Shown one piece after another: positions 25,032 through 34,900 of a stretch of 64,000 nucleotides of DNA (position 1 is the stretch's first letter; the number at the start of each line of letters is the position of its first letter). Location: assembly GCF_001428745.1 (NCBI RefSeq), contig NZ_LMIO01000001.1, forward strand, positions 118,734 to 182,733. The letters run 5' to 3'. Made by a program: the position numbers and the translations under genes. Origin of the DNA: Leifsonia sp. Root227 (GTDB taxonomy: Bacteria > Actinomycetota > Actinomycetes > Actinomycetales > Microbacteriaceae). The notes below the pieces were generated by a model, which searched no databases, was not told the DNA's origin, and worked only from the letters and a program-made list of their open reading frames with translations.

Positions 25032-26834
25032 ATGCTCGACACTCTGATCGCCGGCCTGCTCCGAGGGAACGTCTACGCCCTCGGAGCGGTCGGCATCTCC
25101 CTCGTCTTCGGCGTCATGAACGTCGTCAACTTCGCCCAGTTCTCGTTCTTCGGGCTCGGCGCGATGCTGTCCTGGTTCTTCATCGTGAAGATCGGGCTCC
25201 CGTTCTGGCTCGCGCTGATCGTCGTGCTCGTCATCTGCGGCGCGCTCGGACTGCTCATCAACGTGACCGTCGTCCGCCCGCTAGCGAAGTACCTGCCGCT
25301 GGCGGCCATGCTCTCCACGTACGCCATCTCGCTGATCCTCGACAACGCCTCCCAGATGGCGTTCAGCGCGCAGTTCCGCGTCTTCCCCGACGTTCTGCCG
25401 ACCTCGAACCTGCAGCTCGGCAACATGCGGTTCGGCACCTCGGACGTCGTCATGCTGGGGACGACGGCGGTCATCATGGTCGTGATGACCCTGTTCCTGA
25501 AGTACGGCAAGGTCGGCCGGGCCATCCGCGCCACGGCGCAGGACCAGGAGGCGGCCCTGCAGATGGGAATCCCCGTCGGCCAGGTGCAGCACGTGTCGTT
25601 CGTGATCGCGTCTGCGCTCGGCGGTCTCGCCGGTGTCTTCATCGCCCTCTACGTCGGAATCGCGAACCCGAACTCCGGCCTGGATGTCGGACTCACCGCC
25701 TTCGTCGCGGCCACCCTCGGTGGGCTTGGTTCGCTCGTTGGGGCGGTGATCGGCGGCTTCGTACTGGGCATCCTGGAGGCGTTCGGCATCCACTTCTTCG
25801 GCGACACCGCGCGCGAGATCATCGTGTTCGTCATCCTGATCGTGGTGCTCATCGTGCGGCCGGGCGGCCTGCTCGGCAAGGTGCCGCTCGTCTCGAGCGA
25901 GCCGTTGACGGGCACCTTCCTCGGCAAGGGGCGCCCCATCCGCATCCCGCGCTGGGTGTGGCTCGCCGCATTCATCGTCGGCGGCGTGCTCATCCCGCTC
26001 GTCGCGAACGATTACGTGCTGACCACAGGAACCCAGGTCCTGATCTACGCGATCATCGCCGCGGGATTCACCGTGACCGCGGGGCAGGCGGGCGTGCTGG
26101 CGCTCGGCCAGGCCGGCCCGATCGCGATCGGCGCGTATACCTCTGCGCTGCTCTCCCTCTACCTGCACTTCCCGTTCTGGGTCGCGCTGCCGGTCGCCGG
26201 GATCGTCGCCGCCGTCGTCGCCTCGATCCTCGCCTCGCCGATCTGGGGCGTGAAAGGCCACTACATCTCGATCGCGACGCTGGGTCTCGGCATCGCCATC
26301 GTCGCGGTGATCCAACTGGTGCTGCCGCAGGGCCTGTACAACATCCCCGTGCCCGAATGGTTCGGGACGCCGCTGAACACCCCGCAGGCGTACTACCTGA
26401 TCGACTTCGGCGTGCTGGTGCTGACGCTGCTGGTGATGTGGCGAATCAGAGGATCGCACCTGGGGAAAGTGATCTCGTCCGTCGGCTCGGACGAGGTCGC
26501 AGCGCTCGCCTCCGGCGTCCGGGGCCGCAACTACAAGGCGCTCTCCTTCGCCGTCTCCGGCTTCTTCGCCGGCGTCGGCGGCTCCCTGCTCGCGCACCAG
26601 TACACCTACATCGACCCGACGATCTTCACCATGCTGATGTCGCTCCTCGTGGTGACCATCGTGATCCTCGGCGGCATCAACCTGCCGTACGGGGCGGTGA
26701 TCGGCGCCATCGTGCTGATCGGGGCGATGGAGCTGCTGCGGTTCACGCCGGAGCTGCGCATCATCGTCTACGGGCTGGTCCTCATCCTCGCAGTGCGGTT
26801 CCGGCCGGGAGGGATCCTGGTGAAGAACGCATGA
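25032..26834 (+). CDS. Fused LivH-LivM branched-chain-type ABC permease
   Basis: A 600-residue membrane protein that joins two permeases normally encoded separately. Residues about 1-290 are LivH-like (GISLVFGVMNVVNFAQ near residue 20, then ALGGLAGVFIALY). Residues about 305-600 are LivM-like (GQAGVLALGQAGPIAIGAYTSALL, GVKGHYISIATLG, ALSFAVSGFFAGVGGSLLAH). The junction is a short basic stretch near GKGRPIRIPRW. No clear ribosome site precedes the ATG, which lies 27 bases after the binding-protein stop. It overlaps the next gene by four bases. Confidence 0.92.
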   Translation: MLDTLIAGLLRGNVYALGAVGISLVFGVMNVVNFAQFSFFGLGAMLSWFFIVKIGLPFWLALIVVLVICGALGLLINVTVVRPLAKYLPLAAMLSTYAISLILDNASQMAFSAQFRVFPDVLPTSNLQLGNMRFGTSDVVMLGTTAVIMVVMTLFLKYGKVGRAIRATAQDQEAALQMGIPVGQVQHVSFVIASALGGLAGVFIALYVGIANPNSGLDVGLTAFVAATLGGLGSLVGAVIGGFVLGILEAFGIHFFGDTAREIIVFVILIVVLIVRPGGLLGKVPLVSSEPLTGTFLGKGRPIRIPRWVWLAAFIVGGVLIPLVANDYVLTTGTQVLIYAIIAAGFTVTAGQAGVLALGQAGPIAIGAYTSALLSLYLHFPFWVALPVAGIVAAVVASILASPIWGVKGHYISIATLGLGIAIVAVIQLVLPQGLYNIPVPEWFGTPLNTPQAYYLIDFGVLVLTLLVMWRIRGSHLGKVISSVGSDEVAALASGVRGRNYKALSFAVSGFFAGVGGSLLAHQYTYIDPTIFTMLMSLLVVTIVILGGINLPYGAVIGAIVLIGAMELLRFTPELRIIVYGLVLILAVRFRPGGILVKNA

Positions 26835-27688
26835 GCGAACCACTGCTGGACGTGCACGACCTCGAACGGCACTTCGACGGCGTCAAGGCCGTCGACGGTG
26901 TCTCCTTCTCCGTCGCACACGGGGAGGTCGTCTCCATCATCGGCCCCAACGGTTCCGGCAAGACCACGACGCTCAACCTGGTGACCGGCACCTTCCGGCC
27001 GAACAGCGGGACGATCGCTCTGGAGGGGGAGCGGATCGAGCGCGCAGACAGCGCACGGATCGCCGAGCACGGCATCGCCCGCACCTTCCAGAACGGGCGC
27101 GTCTTCGCGACCCTCTCCGTGGCGGACAACATCGAGGTCGGATTGCACACGACCCTCCGCGCGAACCGCCCGTTCCGCCGCCTGTCGAACGTGTTCCTGC
27201 TGCGCTGGATCCCGCTGCTCGCCGAGCTGTACATCGCGATCGTCGGCACGCCGGCCTCGCGCAGGGAGCAGGCGGAGATCGCGGAGGTCGTCGAATCCGA
27301 GATCGACCGGTTCGAGGCACGGCTCGGGCCCCGCCGCGACGACCCGGCGTACTCACTCAGCTACGCCAACCGGCGGCGCACCGAGATCGCCCGCGCGCTG
27401 GCCCTCTCACCCAAGCTGCTCGTGCTCGACGAGCCGACGGCCGGGATGAACCAGTCGGAGACAGCCGAGGTGCTCGAGCAACTCCTGGAGCTCAAGACGA
27501 CGGGGCAGGCCATCCTGTTGGTGGAGCACAAGCTCGACCTCGTGATGGCGGTCTCGGACCGGGTGATCGTGATGGACGGCGGTCGGATCATCGCCGAAGG
27601 CCGACCTGACGAGGTCAGGACGAATCCCGCGGTGATCGAGGCGTACCTCGGCCGCCGTCGCGGACTGGGAGGGGTGGACCTCAAGTGA
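26831..27688 (+). CDS. Branched-chain-type ABC transporter ATPase, LivG-like
   Basis: A 285-residue ATPase starting in an ATGA overlap. Walker A is GPNGSGKTTT (about residues 38-47). The LivG-type IARTFQNGRVFATLSVADNIEVGL follows, then the signature region YSLSYANRRRTEIARAL in place of LSGGQ, Walker B LLVLDEPTAGMN and the H-loop LLVEHKLD. The degenerate signature (SYANRR) is a common LivG variant. It is coupled to the LivF-like gene by a GTGA overlap. Confidence 0.93.
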   Translation: MSEPLLDVHDLERHFDGVKAVDGVSFSVAHGEVVSIIGPNGSGKTTTLNLVTGTFRPNSGTIALEGERIERADSARIAEHGIARTFQNGRVFATLSVADNIEVGLHTTLRANRPFRRLSNVFLLRWIPLLAELYIAIVGTPASRREQAEIAEVVESEIDRFEARLGPRRDDPAYSLSYANRRRTEIARALALSPKLLVLDEPTAGMNQSETAEVLEQLLELKTTGQAILLVEHKLDLVMAVSDRVIVMDGGRIIAEGRPDEVRTNPAVIEAYLGRRRGLGGVDLK

Positions 27689-28410
27689 CCGAGCTGCTCG
27701 CGCTGGACGACGTCAACGTCTACTACGGCCCGTTCCACGCGCTGCGAGGCAATTCGCTGACGGTGGGGGAGGGAGAGATCGTCTCGCTTCTCGGCGGCAA
27801 CGCCAGCGGCAAGTCGACCACGATGAAGACCATCCTCGGGCTGGTCAGGCCGAAGACCGGCACCGTCCGGTTCGCCGGAGAGGACGTCACCAACGCACCC
27901 ACGCGCCGCCGCGTCGCCGCCGGCATCGCGTCCGTGCCGGAGGCCAGGCGGGTCTTCCCCGAGATGACCGTCGACGAGAACCTGATCGCCGGCGCATACA
28001 CGCGGCGCGACAAGGCGGGCGTCGCCGACGACCTCGACCGGATGCGCACCCACTTCCCCCGGCTCGCGGAGCGCCGCCGCCAGCAGGCAGGGACGCTGTC
28101 GGGAGGAGAGCAGCAGATGCTCGCATTCGCCCGAGCGCTGATGAGCCGACCACGCCTGGTGTGCATGGACGAACCGACGATGGGACTGTCGCCGAAGCTC
28201 GTCGACCAGGTGCTGGACGAGATCGTCCGCATCAACCGGGAATTGGGCGTGGCCGTGCTGTTCGTCGAGCAGCAGGCGGAGCTTGCGCTCTCCATCGCCT
28301 CCCGCGGCTACGTGCTCGCGACGGGCGCGATCGTGCTCGAAGGCACCGCGCAGGAACTCCTCGACGACCCTCAGATCCAAGAGGCGTACCTCGGAAAGGC
28401 GGGACAGTGA
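27685..28410 (+). CDS. Branched-chain-type ABC transporter ATPase, LivF-like
   Basis: A 241-residue ATPase. Walker A is GGNASGKSTT (about residues 35-44), a variant with Ala-Ser before Gly-Lys. The Q-loop region, signature LSGGEQQMLAFARAL and Walker B LVCMDEPTMGLSP follow, with VLFVEQQAELAL as the H-loop equivalent (Gln instead of His, usual for LivF). The GTG start overlaps the LivG-like stop, and its own stop overlaps the monooxygenase start, so the transporter and enzymes form one transcription unit. Confidence 0.93.
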   Translation: MTELLALDDVNVYYGPFHALRGNSLTVGEGEIVSLLGGNASGKSTTMKTILGLVRPKTGTVRFAGEDVTNAPTRRRVAAGIASVPEARRVFPEMTVDENLIAGAYTRRDKAGVADDLDRMRTHFPRLAERRRQQAGTLSGGEQQMLAFARALMSRPRLVCMDEPTMGLSPKLVDQVLDEIVRINRELGVAVLFVEQQAELALSIASRGYVLATGAIVLEGTAQELLDDPQIQEAYLGKAGQ

Positions 28411-29456
28411 CCGGCACCCCTCAGCAACCGCGGCGAGCCAAGCGGCTCGGGTTCTTCACCCGGCTGCTCGACGACGGGAGCGCCATCGACCGCTACCGCA
28501 ACGCGCTCGACCAGTTCGCCCGCGCGGAGGAGGTCGGGCTCGACTCGGTCTGGGTCGCTCAGCATCATTTCCACGAGAACGAGGGAGGACTTCCGTCGCC
28601 GTTCGTGCTTCTCGCGCAGGCGGCGGCGCGTACGTCCCGCATCCACCTGGGCACGGGGATCGTGACGCTTCCGCTGGAGGAGCCGCTGCGCGTCGCCGAG
28701 GATGCCGCCGTGCTGCAGTTGCTCTCCGGGGGCCGCCTCGAACTCGGGATCGGCTCGGGAGGGACGCCATCGTCGTTCCCGCCGTTCGGCCACGAGTCCG
28801 CCGACCGCGCGGCGATCTACGACCGTCATCGCGAGACCCTGGTGGCGGCCCTGCGTGGAGACACCCTGACGTCGGATGACGGCGCCCTGTATCCCGCTGC
28901 CCCCGACCTGCTCGGGTCGGTGTGGGAGGCGACCTTCTCTGCGGCGGGAGCGGAACGCATCGGCCGCAGAGGCAACGGCCTGATGCTCTCCCGCACCCAA
29001 CCACGGAAGAACTGGACGGACCCGACCTCCCCTGAGCTGCAGGAGGCCGTCGTCGACGCCTACCTGGCCGCCCTCCCCGACGGCGTCGAGCCGCGCATCC
29101 TCGCATCCCGGTCGGCGCTCGTCGTCGACACGGAGGAGGAGGCGGCCCGCTGGGTGCGTCGCGGAATCGACCGCGGCAGGACGTTCGTCGACGCCCAAGG
29201 TCTGGAGGTACCGGCCGGCGTCTCCGAGACCGAGCTGCTGGCCTGGCTCGATATCCACATCGGCACGCCGGAGCAGGTGCTGGCGACCTTGCGGACGGAC
29301 ACGATCCTGGCGCGCGCGACCGACGTCGCCTTCCAGCCGCATCCCATCGACCCGCCGCACGAGACGGTGCTCCGCTCCATCGAGCTCATCGCGGCGGAGG
29401 TCGCGCCCGAACTCCTCGACTGGGCGCCCGCCCTGCCCGTGCCCGCGAACCACTGA
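28407..29456 (+). CDS. Luciferase-like FMN-dependent monooxygenase (LLM class, KPN_01858-like)
   Basis: A 349-residue TIM-barrel flavoenzyme starting at GTG in a GTGA overlap. LLM features include EEVGLDSVWVAQHHFHENEGGLPSPFVLLAQAAARTSRI-type order, LGTGIVTLPLEEPLRVAEDAAVL and LSGGRLELGIGSGG, which form the F420/FMN pocket. The combination with the next two genes matches a group I know from TIGRFAM naming: an LLM monooxygenase beside a CMD-domain protein and an alkylhydroperoxidase-domain protein, usually with an ABC importer. The reaction and substrate are unknown. Confidence 0.82.
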   Translation: MTGTPQQPRRAKRLGFFTRLLDDGSAIDRYRNALDQFARAEEVGLDSVWVAQHHFHENEGGLPSPFVLLAQAAARTSRIHLGTGIVTLPLEEPLRVAEDAAVLQLLSGGRLELGIGSGGTPSSFPPFGHESADRAAIYDRHRETLVAALRGDTLTSDDGALYPAAPDLLGSVWEATFSAAGAERIGRRGNGLMLSRTQPRKNWTDPTSPELQEAVVDAYLAALPDGVEPRILASRSALVVDTEEEAARWVRRGIDRGRTFVDAQGLEVPAGVSETELLAWLDIHIGTPEQVLATLRTDTILARATDVAFQPHPIDPPHETVLRSIELIAAEVAPELLDWAPALPVPANH

Positions 29457-29467
29457 AAGGACTGTCC

Positions 29468-30055
29468 ATGCCCACCGACGTCATCGATCAGCTCGTCGGC
29501 ATCGCCCCAGGCGACGCCCTCGACACCCTGCGCGACCAGCGGCCGAACGCGCGCGCCAACGCGCAGGCCAGCTACGACGCACTCTTCCACTCCGACGAAC
29601 GGGAGGAGGTCAGCCAGCGCGAGCGGCTCGCCGTCGCGTTCTGGACCGTCGCGCTCTCGCAGTCGCCGACCGCCTCGCACTATCGCGACCTTCTCGCTGC
29701 CGAGGATGCCGGGCTCCTCGCCGCTCTGCAGGCCGCTCTGCCCGGGGCCGTCACGGAGGGACCGTACGGCGAATACCCGGCAGGACCGCTGACCGTCGAG
29801 AACGTCGCCGGCCTCATCTGGGCCCCCGACGCCACCCTGACCGCGGAAGCCGGCGCACGTCTCGCCGCCGCACTCTCCCACACGCACCTCCTCGTCTACC
29901 GCCCGCGTGACTCGTCGGCCGACGCCCTGCAGGCGCTGCTCGACGCAGGCTGGTCCACCACCGGCATCGTCACCCTGTCTCAGCTCGTCGCATTCCTCAG
30001 CTTCCAGCTCCGCGTCGTCGCGGGGCTCACCGTCCTGAAAGGAGAGCTCGCATGA
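29468..30055 (+). CDS. CMD-domain protein (Avi_7170-like)
   Basis: A 195-residue protein with an all-helical carboxymuconolactone-decarboxylase-like fold: RANAQASYDALFHSDEREEVSQRERLAVAFWTVAL and PTASHYRDLL near the N-terminus. It lacks the CxxC pair of peroxidase-active AhpD proteins. An AAAGGAC ribosome site lies before the ATG. It sits between the LLM monooxygenase and the AhpD-like protein, overlapping the latter by four bases, which suggests the two small proteins form a complex or act on the monooxygenase product. Confidence 0.78.
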   Translation: MPTDVIDQLVGIAPGDALDTLRDQRPNARANAQASYDALFHSDEREEVSQRERLAVAFWTVALSQSPTASHYRDLLAAEDAGLLAALQAALPGAVTEGPYGEYPAGPLTVENVAGLIWAPDATLTAEAGARLAAALSHTHLLVYRPRDSSADALQALLDAGWSTTGIVTLSQLVAFLSFQLRVVAGLTVLKGELA

Positions 30056-30657
30056 GCGACACTGTCATCCAGCACGACTTCGTAGCACCCAACGCCTTCA
30101 CCCAGGCCGAACTCGGCTGGGAGGCGTGGCTGGAGCCGTTGCCTCTCGACGAGCTGACCGACCGCCACTACGAGGGCCTGGTCGACAAGGGGCGCGCGAA
30201 CAGTCCGTACTTCCGACTCCTCGTCCGCGACCCTGACATCCTCGGCGCCCGCACGCGAACCGACAACGACATCTTCTACAACGAGAAGGGCGGCCTCACC
30301 CGCGCACTCCGCGAACTCTCGGCCGCCAGTGCATCCCGGACGAACGGATGCATCTTCTGCGCGTCGGTCCACTCCCGCTTCGCCACGCACAAGTCCAAAC
30401 GACCGGACGACGTGCAGCGTCTGCTCGACGAGGGCCCGGCCGGGCAGCAGGACGACCCGCAGTGGCGCGCCGTCATCGACGCCTCCGTCGCCCTCACCGT
30501 GATCCCCAGCGCGTTCGGCGCGGAGAACGTGCGGCAGCTGAGGGAGTCCGGGCTCGACGACCTGGCGATCATCGACGCAATCAACGGCGCGGCATTCTTC
30601 AACTGGGCGAACCGGCTGATGCTGTCTCTTGGGGAGCCGACGCCGGCGGCGAGCTGA
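30052..30657 (+). CDS. Alkylhydroperoxidase (AhpD) domain protein (Avi_7169-like)
   Basis: A 201-residue helical protein. The AhpD active motif is present as Cys100-Ile-Phe-Cys103 with His107 (CIFCASVH), so a thiol peroxidase or disulfide-relay activity is plausible. The start overlaps the CMD-domain gene (ATGA) and an AAAGGAG lies 7 bases upstream. Last gene of the ABC-LLM operon. In this group it may detoxify peroxide released by the flavin monooxygenase or react directly with a pathway intermediate; neither is shown. Confidence 0.82.
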   Translation: MSDTVIQHDFVAPNAFTQAELGWEAWLEPLPLDELTDRHYEGLVDKGRANSPYFRLLVRDPDILGARTRTDNDIFYNEKGGLTRALRELSAASASRTNGCIFCASVHSRFATHKSKRPDDVQRLLDEGPAGQQDDPQWRAVIDASVALTVIPSAFGAENVRQLRESGLDDLAIIDAINGAAFFNWANRLMLSLGEPTPAAS

Positions 30658-30709
30658 ATCTCGGACCGATGGACGGGCGAACCGTCGGCGGTGACGCGCG
30701 GCTGCGCGA

Positions 30710-31039
30710 TCAGAGGGCTTTGTTCTCCGCCTGCCGTCTGGCCTCATCACGGAGCGTGGCGCGGCCTTCTCGGTAGAGACGGATCCCCTGACCGAGGCTG
30801 ACACCCGCCCCGACGAAGACGGCCGTGGTCAAGAATCGGACGAAGTCATCCCAGGCACCCGCATCCCATCTGGCGAAGTGGAGGGCGATGCCGACGGGCA
30901 GGATGACCACTCCGAGCCAGAGCAGCAGCTTCCCGTTCCGCAGTTCCTGACGGCCGATACCGACAAGCGGCGTCTGCTCGAGCTCGGATGCGGCGACAGA
31001 TGCGTCGAACGCGTGGCGGCCCTGCCGGTTGTCCGTCAT
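30710..31039 (-). CDS. Small two-segment membrane protein, uncharacterised
   Basis: A 109-residue protein starting at ATG 31039 (MTDNRQGRHAF). Two hydrophobic segments (about residues 37-53 and 67-83) flank a polar loop, and the C-terminal tail is strongly charged (REGRATLRDEARRQAENK). No clear ribosome site is visible. The frame stays open far upstream, but that part reads as an antisense shadow of the GNAT gene. No family recognised. Confidence 0.6.
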   Translation of the reverse strand: MTDNRQGRHAFDASVAASELEQTPLVGIGRQELRNGKLLLWLGVVILPVGIALHFARWDAGAWDDFVRFLTTAVFVGAGVSLGQGIRLYREGRATLRDEARRQAENKAL

Positions 31040-31234
31040 CGTCAGCCGTGCCGTCGCGCTTCGGACAACTCGGGTACTCGGCGGTGACGTCGCGTCTTCT
31101 GATCCACGGCGGGGAGTGTACCCCTGCAGTGAGCGACCCTCAGGTTTTAGGAGCCTGCTGAACGCGTGGATAGAGCAATACGCTGGTGACGCGAGACTGC
31201 TCTGGCTCACGTTCGCTGACTGTTGGGAGCGCTG

Positions 31235-31849
31235 GTGGCTTCGAAAGACGGTATCGATGGGGTGTCGACATCCCATGTGATCAAACCGCTGACGCCCGAG
31301 ACCTTCTCGGCGTGGCTGGCGCTCGCCCAGAAGCACAATGGCGTCTGGGGCGGATGCTACTGCTCGTGGTTCCACGGCGACACCGAGCAGACGGTGAAGA
31401 GCGCGTACGACGGGCCGACGTTCAAGCGGCGTCTCGTGGAGGAGGGGGTCGCGCACGCCGCGCTTGTCTTCGACGGCGACGACGCGATCGCGTGGTGCGA
31501 GTACGGAAGCCCGGCCGAACTGCCGCACATCTACCACCGCAAGGAGTACGACGCCGGCGAGACCTCGCCGGCGCCGTGGCGGATCACCTGCTTCTTCGTC
31601 GACCGCGACCACCGGCGGTCCGGGGTGGCACGGGAGGCCCTGGATGGCGCGCTCGACCTGATCGCGCTGGCGGGCGGTGGTGAGGTCGTCTCCTTCCCCA
31701 ACGAACTCGTACCGGGCAAGAGGACGTCGTCCTCGTTCCTCCACAACGGCACCCGCGCCATGTTCGAGAAGGCCGGATTCACGTTCGAGCGACACATTGG
31801 CAAGAGCAAGACCGTGATGCGCAGGACAATCCTTCCGGATCTCGGATAG
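31235..31849 (+). CDS. GNAT family N-acetyltransferase
   Basis: A 204-residue protein. GTG at 31235 is chosen because GGGAG lies 5 bases upstream; a TTG twelve bases earlier and later GTG codons are alternatives. The acetyl-CoA site is ITCFFVDRDHRRSGVAREAL (about residues 112-131), with the R-x-x-G-x-A type loop, and the final strand NGTRAMFEKAGFTFERH is typical. An N-terminal GGCYCSWFHGD motif marks a subgroup that I see in many actinobacteria. Substrate unknown. Confidence 0.82.
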   Translation: MASKDGIDGVSTSHVIKPLTPETFSAWLALAQKHNGVWGGCYCSWFHGDTEQTVKSAYDGPTFKRRLVEEGVAHAALVFDGDDAIAWCEYGSPAELPHIYHRKEYDAGETSPAPWRITCFFVDRDHRRSGVAREALDGALDLIALAGGGEVVSFPNELVPGKRTSSSFLHNGTRAMFEKAGFTFERHIGKSKTVMRRTILPDLG

Positions 31850-31870
31850 TACCGCCACGCGACCGTAGGA

Positions 31871-31902
31871 TTGTCCAGGTGATGCGTGGGAACGCATATT
31901 CT
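31871..31902 (+). promoter_or_regulatory. Palindromic operator and promoter before the DUF5107 gene
   Basis: ATGCGT-GGGA-ACGCAT (31882-31897) is a perfect 16-bp palindrome. It lies between TTGTCC (31871-31876) and CATATT (31895-31900), an 18-bp spacing, so a bound regulator would block or reshape this promoter. The shape resembles LacI-type operators, but no LacI gene is in the window. Confidence 0.5.
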
Positions 31903-31934
31903 CCGCAGTCGTCGACTCCCATAGGGTCCTGGTT

Positions 31935-34900
31935 ATGTCCGATCTGCAGGCTTCGTTCCCCCTTCCGCCCGTTCCAGATTCTCAGCGTGCCCTCGCGGTC
32001 GCAGCGTGGGGTGAACCCGTCGAACTCCGCACGTACGAGCCGGGTGAACCCGGTCGTCTGCCGGCCTTTCTGGAGTCCCGCGTGTACCAGGGGTCTTCCG
32101 GCCGGGTGTACCCCCTGCCGTTCATCGAGTCCGTCAGCCACGACGCGACGATGCGCACCTGGCAGGCTGTCCACCTGGAGAACGAGTACCTCCGCCTGGT
32201 GATCCTTCCGGAGCTCGGCGGGCGCGTCCACATCGCCGTGGACAAGACGACGGGGCAGGACTTCTTCTACCGCAATGACGTCATCAAGCCGGCACTGGTC
32301 GGACTCGCCGGGCCCTGGATCTCCGGCGGCATCGAGTTCAACTGGCCGCAGCACCACAGGCCAGCGACCTTCCTGCCGATGGACTGGACGATCGAACGGG
32401 AGGACGACGGCTCCGTCACCGTCTGGTGCTCCGACCACGACCCGTTCGCGCGGATGAAGGGGATGCACGGCATCCGGCTGCGCCCGGGGAGTGCGGTGCT
32501 CGAAGCGCGGGTTCGGCTGTTCAACCGGACGGACACCACCCAGACCTTCCTCTGGTGGGCGAACGTGGCGGTGCGCGTGCACGACGAGTATCAGTCGTTC
32601 TTCCCGTCCGACGTCCACGTGGTGGCCGATCACGCCAAGCGCGCAGCGACCGCGTTTCCCGCGGCCGACCGCCCGTACTACGGGATCGACTACGCGGCCC
32701 GCGCCGACCCGTCCGATCCGGCGTTCGTCGCCGACGACGCCGACCGGCTCGACTGGTACCGCAACATCCCGGTGCCGACGTCGTACATGTGCGTCGCGAG
32801 CGAGGACGACTTCTTCGGAGGCTATGACCACTCGACAGCACTCGGCTTCGCCCACGTCGCCGACCACCACATCGCGCCGGGCAAGAAGCAGTGGACCTGG
32901 GGCAACGCACCCTTCGGCTGGGCCTGGGATGCGAACCTCAGCGACGACCGCAGCGCATACGTCGAGCTGATGGCCGGGGTGTACACCGACAACCAGCCCG
33001 ACTTCACCTACCTGGCTCCTGGCGAGACCAAGACGTTCAGCCAGTTCTGGTTCCCCTATCACGACATCGGTCCGCTGAGTCAGGCGTCCACCGACCTCGC
33101 CATCAGCATCGCGGAGGACGACAGCGATCAGGTCGTCACGGACGGCCGCGGGCGCATCGTGACCGTGGGGCTCGCCGCGACACGCGTCTACGACGAGCTC
33201 GACCTCCGGCTGCTCGACGCGGACGGTGCCGTGGTGTGGGAGCAGCGCTGCGCCGTCGCGCCAGGGCGGCCCGTCGTCGCGCGCGTGACCGTAGCGTCAG
33301 CGGGAGACCTGGATGTGGTCGCCGTGGAAGACGGCGTCGAACTGCTTCGCGCGACGACCCGGTTCCGTGACGCCGCCGCAGACGGGTTCGAGGTCGCCAC
33401 CGAGCCACCCGCCCCGGCGGACATCGAGTCTGTTGACGAGCTGTACCTCACCGGCGTGCACCTGGCCCAGTACCGGCACGCAACCCGGTCCCCGGAGCCG
33501 TACTGGCGGGAAGCGCTACGGCGCGACCCCGGCGACTCCCGCACGCACATCGCCCTGGCTTCCGCCGACCTCAGCTCGGGCCGGATGGCCTCTGCCGAGG
33601 AGCACCTGCGCGAAGCGCTCCGCCGGCAGACCCGACGCAATCCGAACCCCGCCGACGGCGAGGCATCGTACCTCCTCGGCGTGGTGCTGCAGGAGACCGG
33701 CCGCGACACCGAAGCGGACGACGCGTTCGCGAAGGCGGCCTGGTCGCACGCGTGGCGCGCGGCGTCCTCGCTCGCACGCGCGCGCATCGCCGCTCGAGCC
33801 GGGCGCTGGGTGGACGCGCTCGAACAGGCCGAGCTCGCCGCGCACTTCGATGCCGATCAGCTCCAGGCGGCGGCCGTGCGTGTGATCGCGCTGCGGAAGC
33901 TGGGCCGTGACGCCGATGCGCTCCAGGTCCTGGATGCTGCCCGTGCGCTCGACGGACTGGACGCGTGGCTGAACGATCTCGCGGAGGCGCACGCGTCCGG
34001 GGATGCCGGCACCCTCCGAGACGTCGCGGGAGAGTATCGCTCCCTCGGCCTGACGGTGGAGGCGTTGCGCGTGCTCGACGCGGCCGCTCAGGTCGCCGTC
34101 GAGCGCCCCATCCCCGGTGCCGGCGACCCGCTCGCTCTCATTCACTATGCGCGCGCGGAGCTCCTCGAGGAGCTCGGCCGTGCTTCGGAGGCAGCGATCG
34201 CGCTCCAGGCGGCGCGCGCCGTGTCCGTCGACCGGTGCTTCGCCGGCGGCCGTGACGATGCGCGCCTGCTGGAACGACGCATCCGTCGCACAGGGGACGG
34301 TCGCGCACACGCCCTCCTCGGGCACTGGCTCTACTTCCACCGACGCTACGACGAGGCGATCGAGCACCTGACGCGAGCCGTCGAGGAGCAGCCGGACGAC
34401 GCGGTGTCTCTGCGCGGTCTCGGCCTCGCCGCGTACAACGTCCAGGGCCGCCCCGACGAGGCCGTGCGCTGGTACCGGAGCGCAGTGGCGGCCGCTCCAG
34501 GCGACGCGAAGCTCCGGTATGAAGCGGACCAGCTGGCTCGCCGGATCGGGGCATCACCGGAGCAGCGCCTGGCGCAGCTCGTCGACGCAGGCGACCTCAT
34601 CGCCGAACGCGACGACCTCGCTCTGGCCTACGCCGAACTGCTCGTGCTCGTCGGCCGCCACCACGATGCGGTCGCGCTGCTCTCCTCGCGCCGGTTCAGC
34701 CCGTGGGAGGGAGGCGAGGGGGAGGCGATCCGCGTGTGGACGCTGGCCAAGCGCGCGGTGGCAGCCGAAGCCGTCGACCGCGGCGACGCAGAGTCGGCGG
34801 TCGCCGCCCTGGCGAACGCTGTGGATGTGCCGGATTCGCTCGGAGAGGCGCCGCATCCCCTGGCGAATCGTTCAGAGCTGCTGCTGGCGTACGGCGATGC

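Noticed and set aside
31040..31234. A non-coding RNA or riboswitch between the small membrane protein and the GNAT gene
   Set aside because: The stretch is somewhat less GC-rich, but I see no conserved fold, terminator or known riboswitch core.
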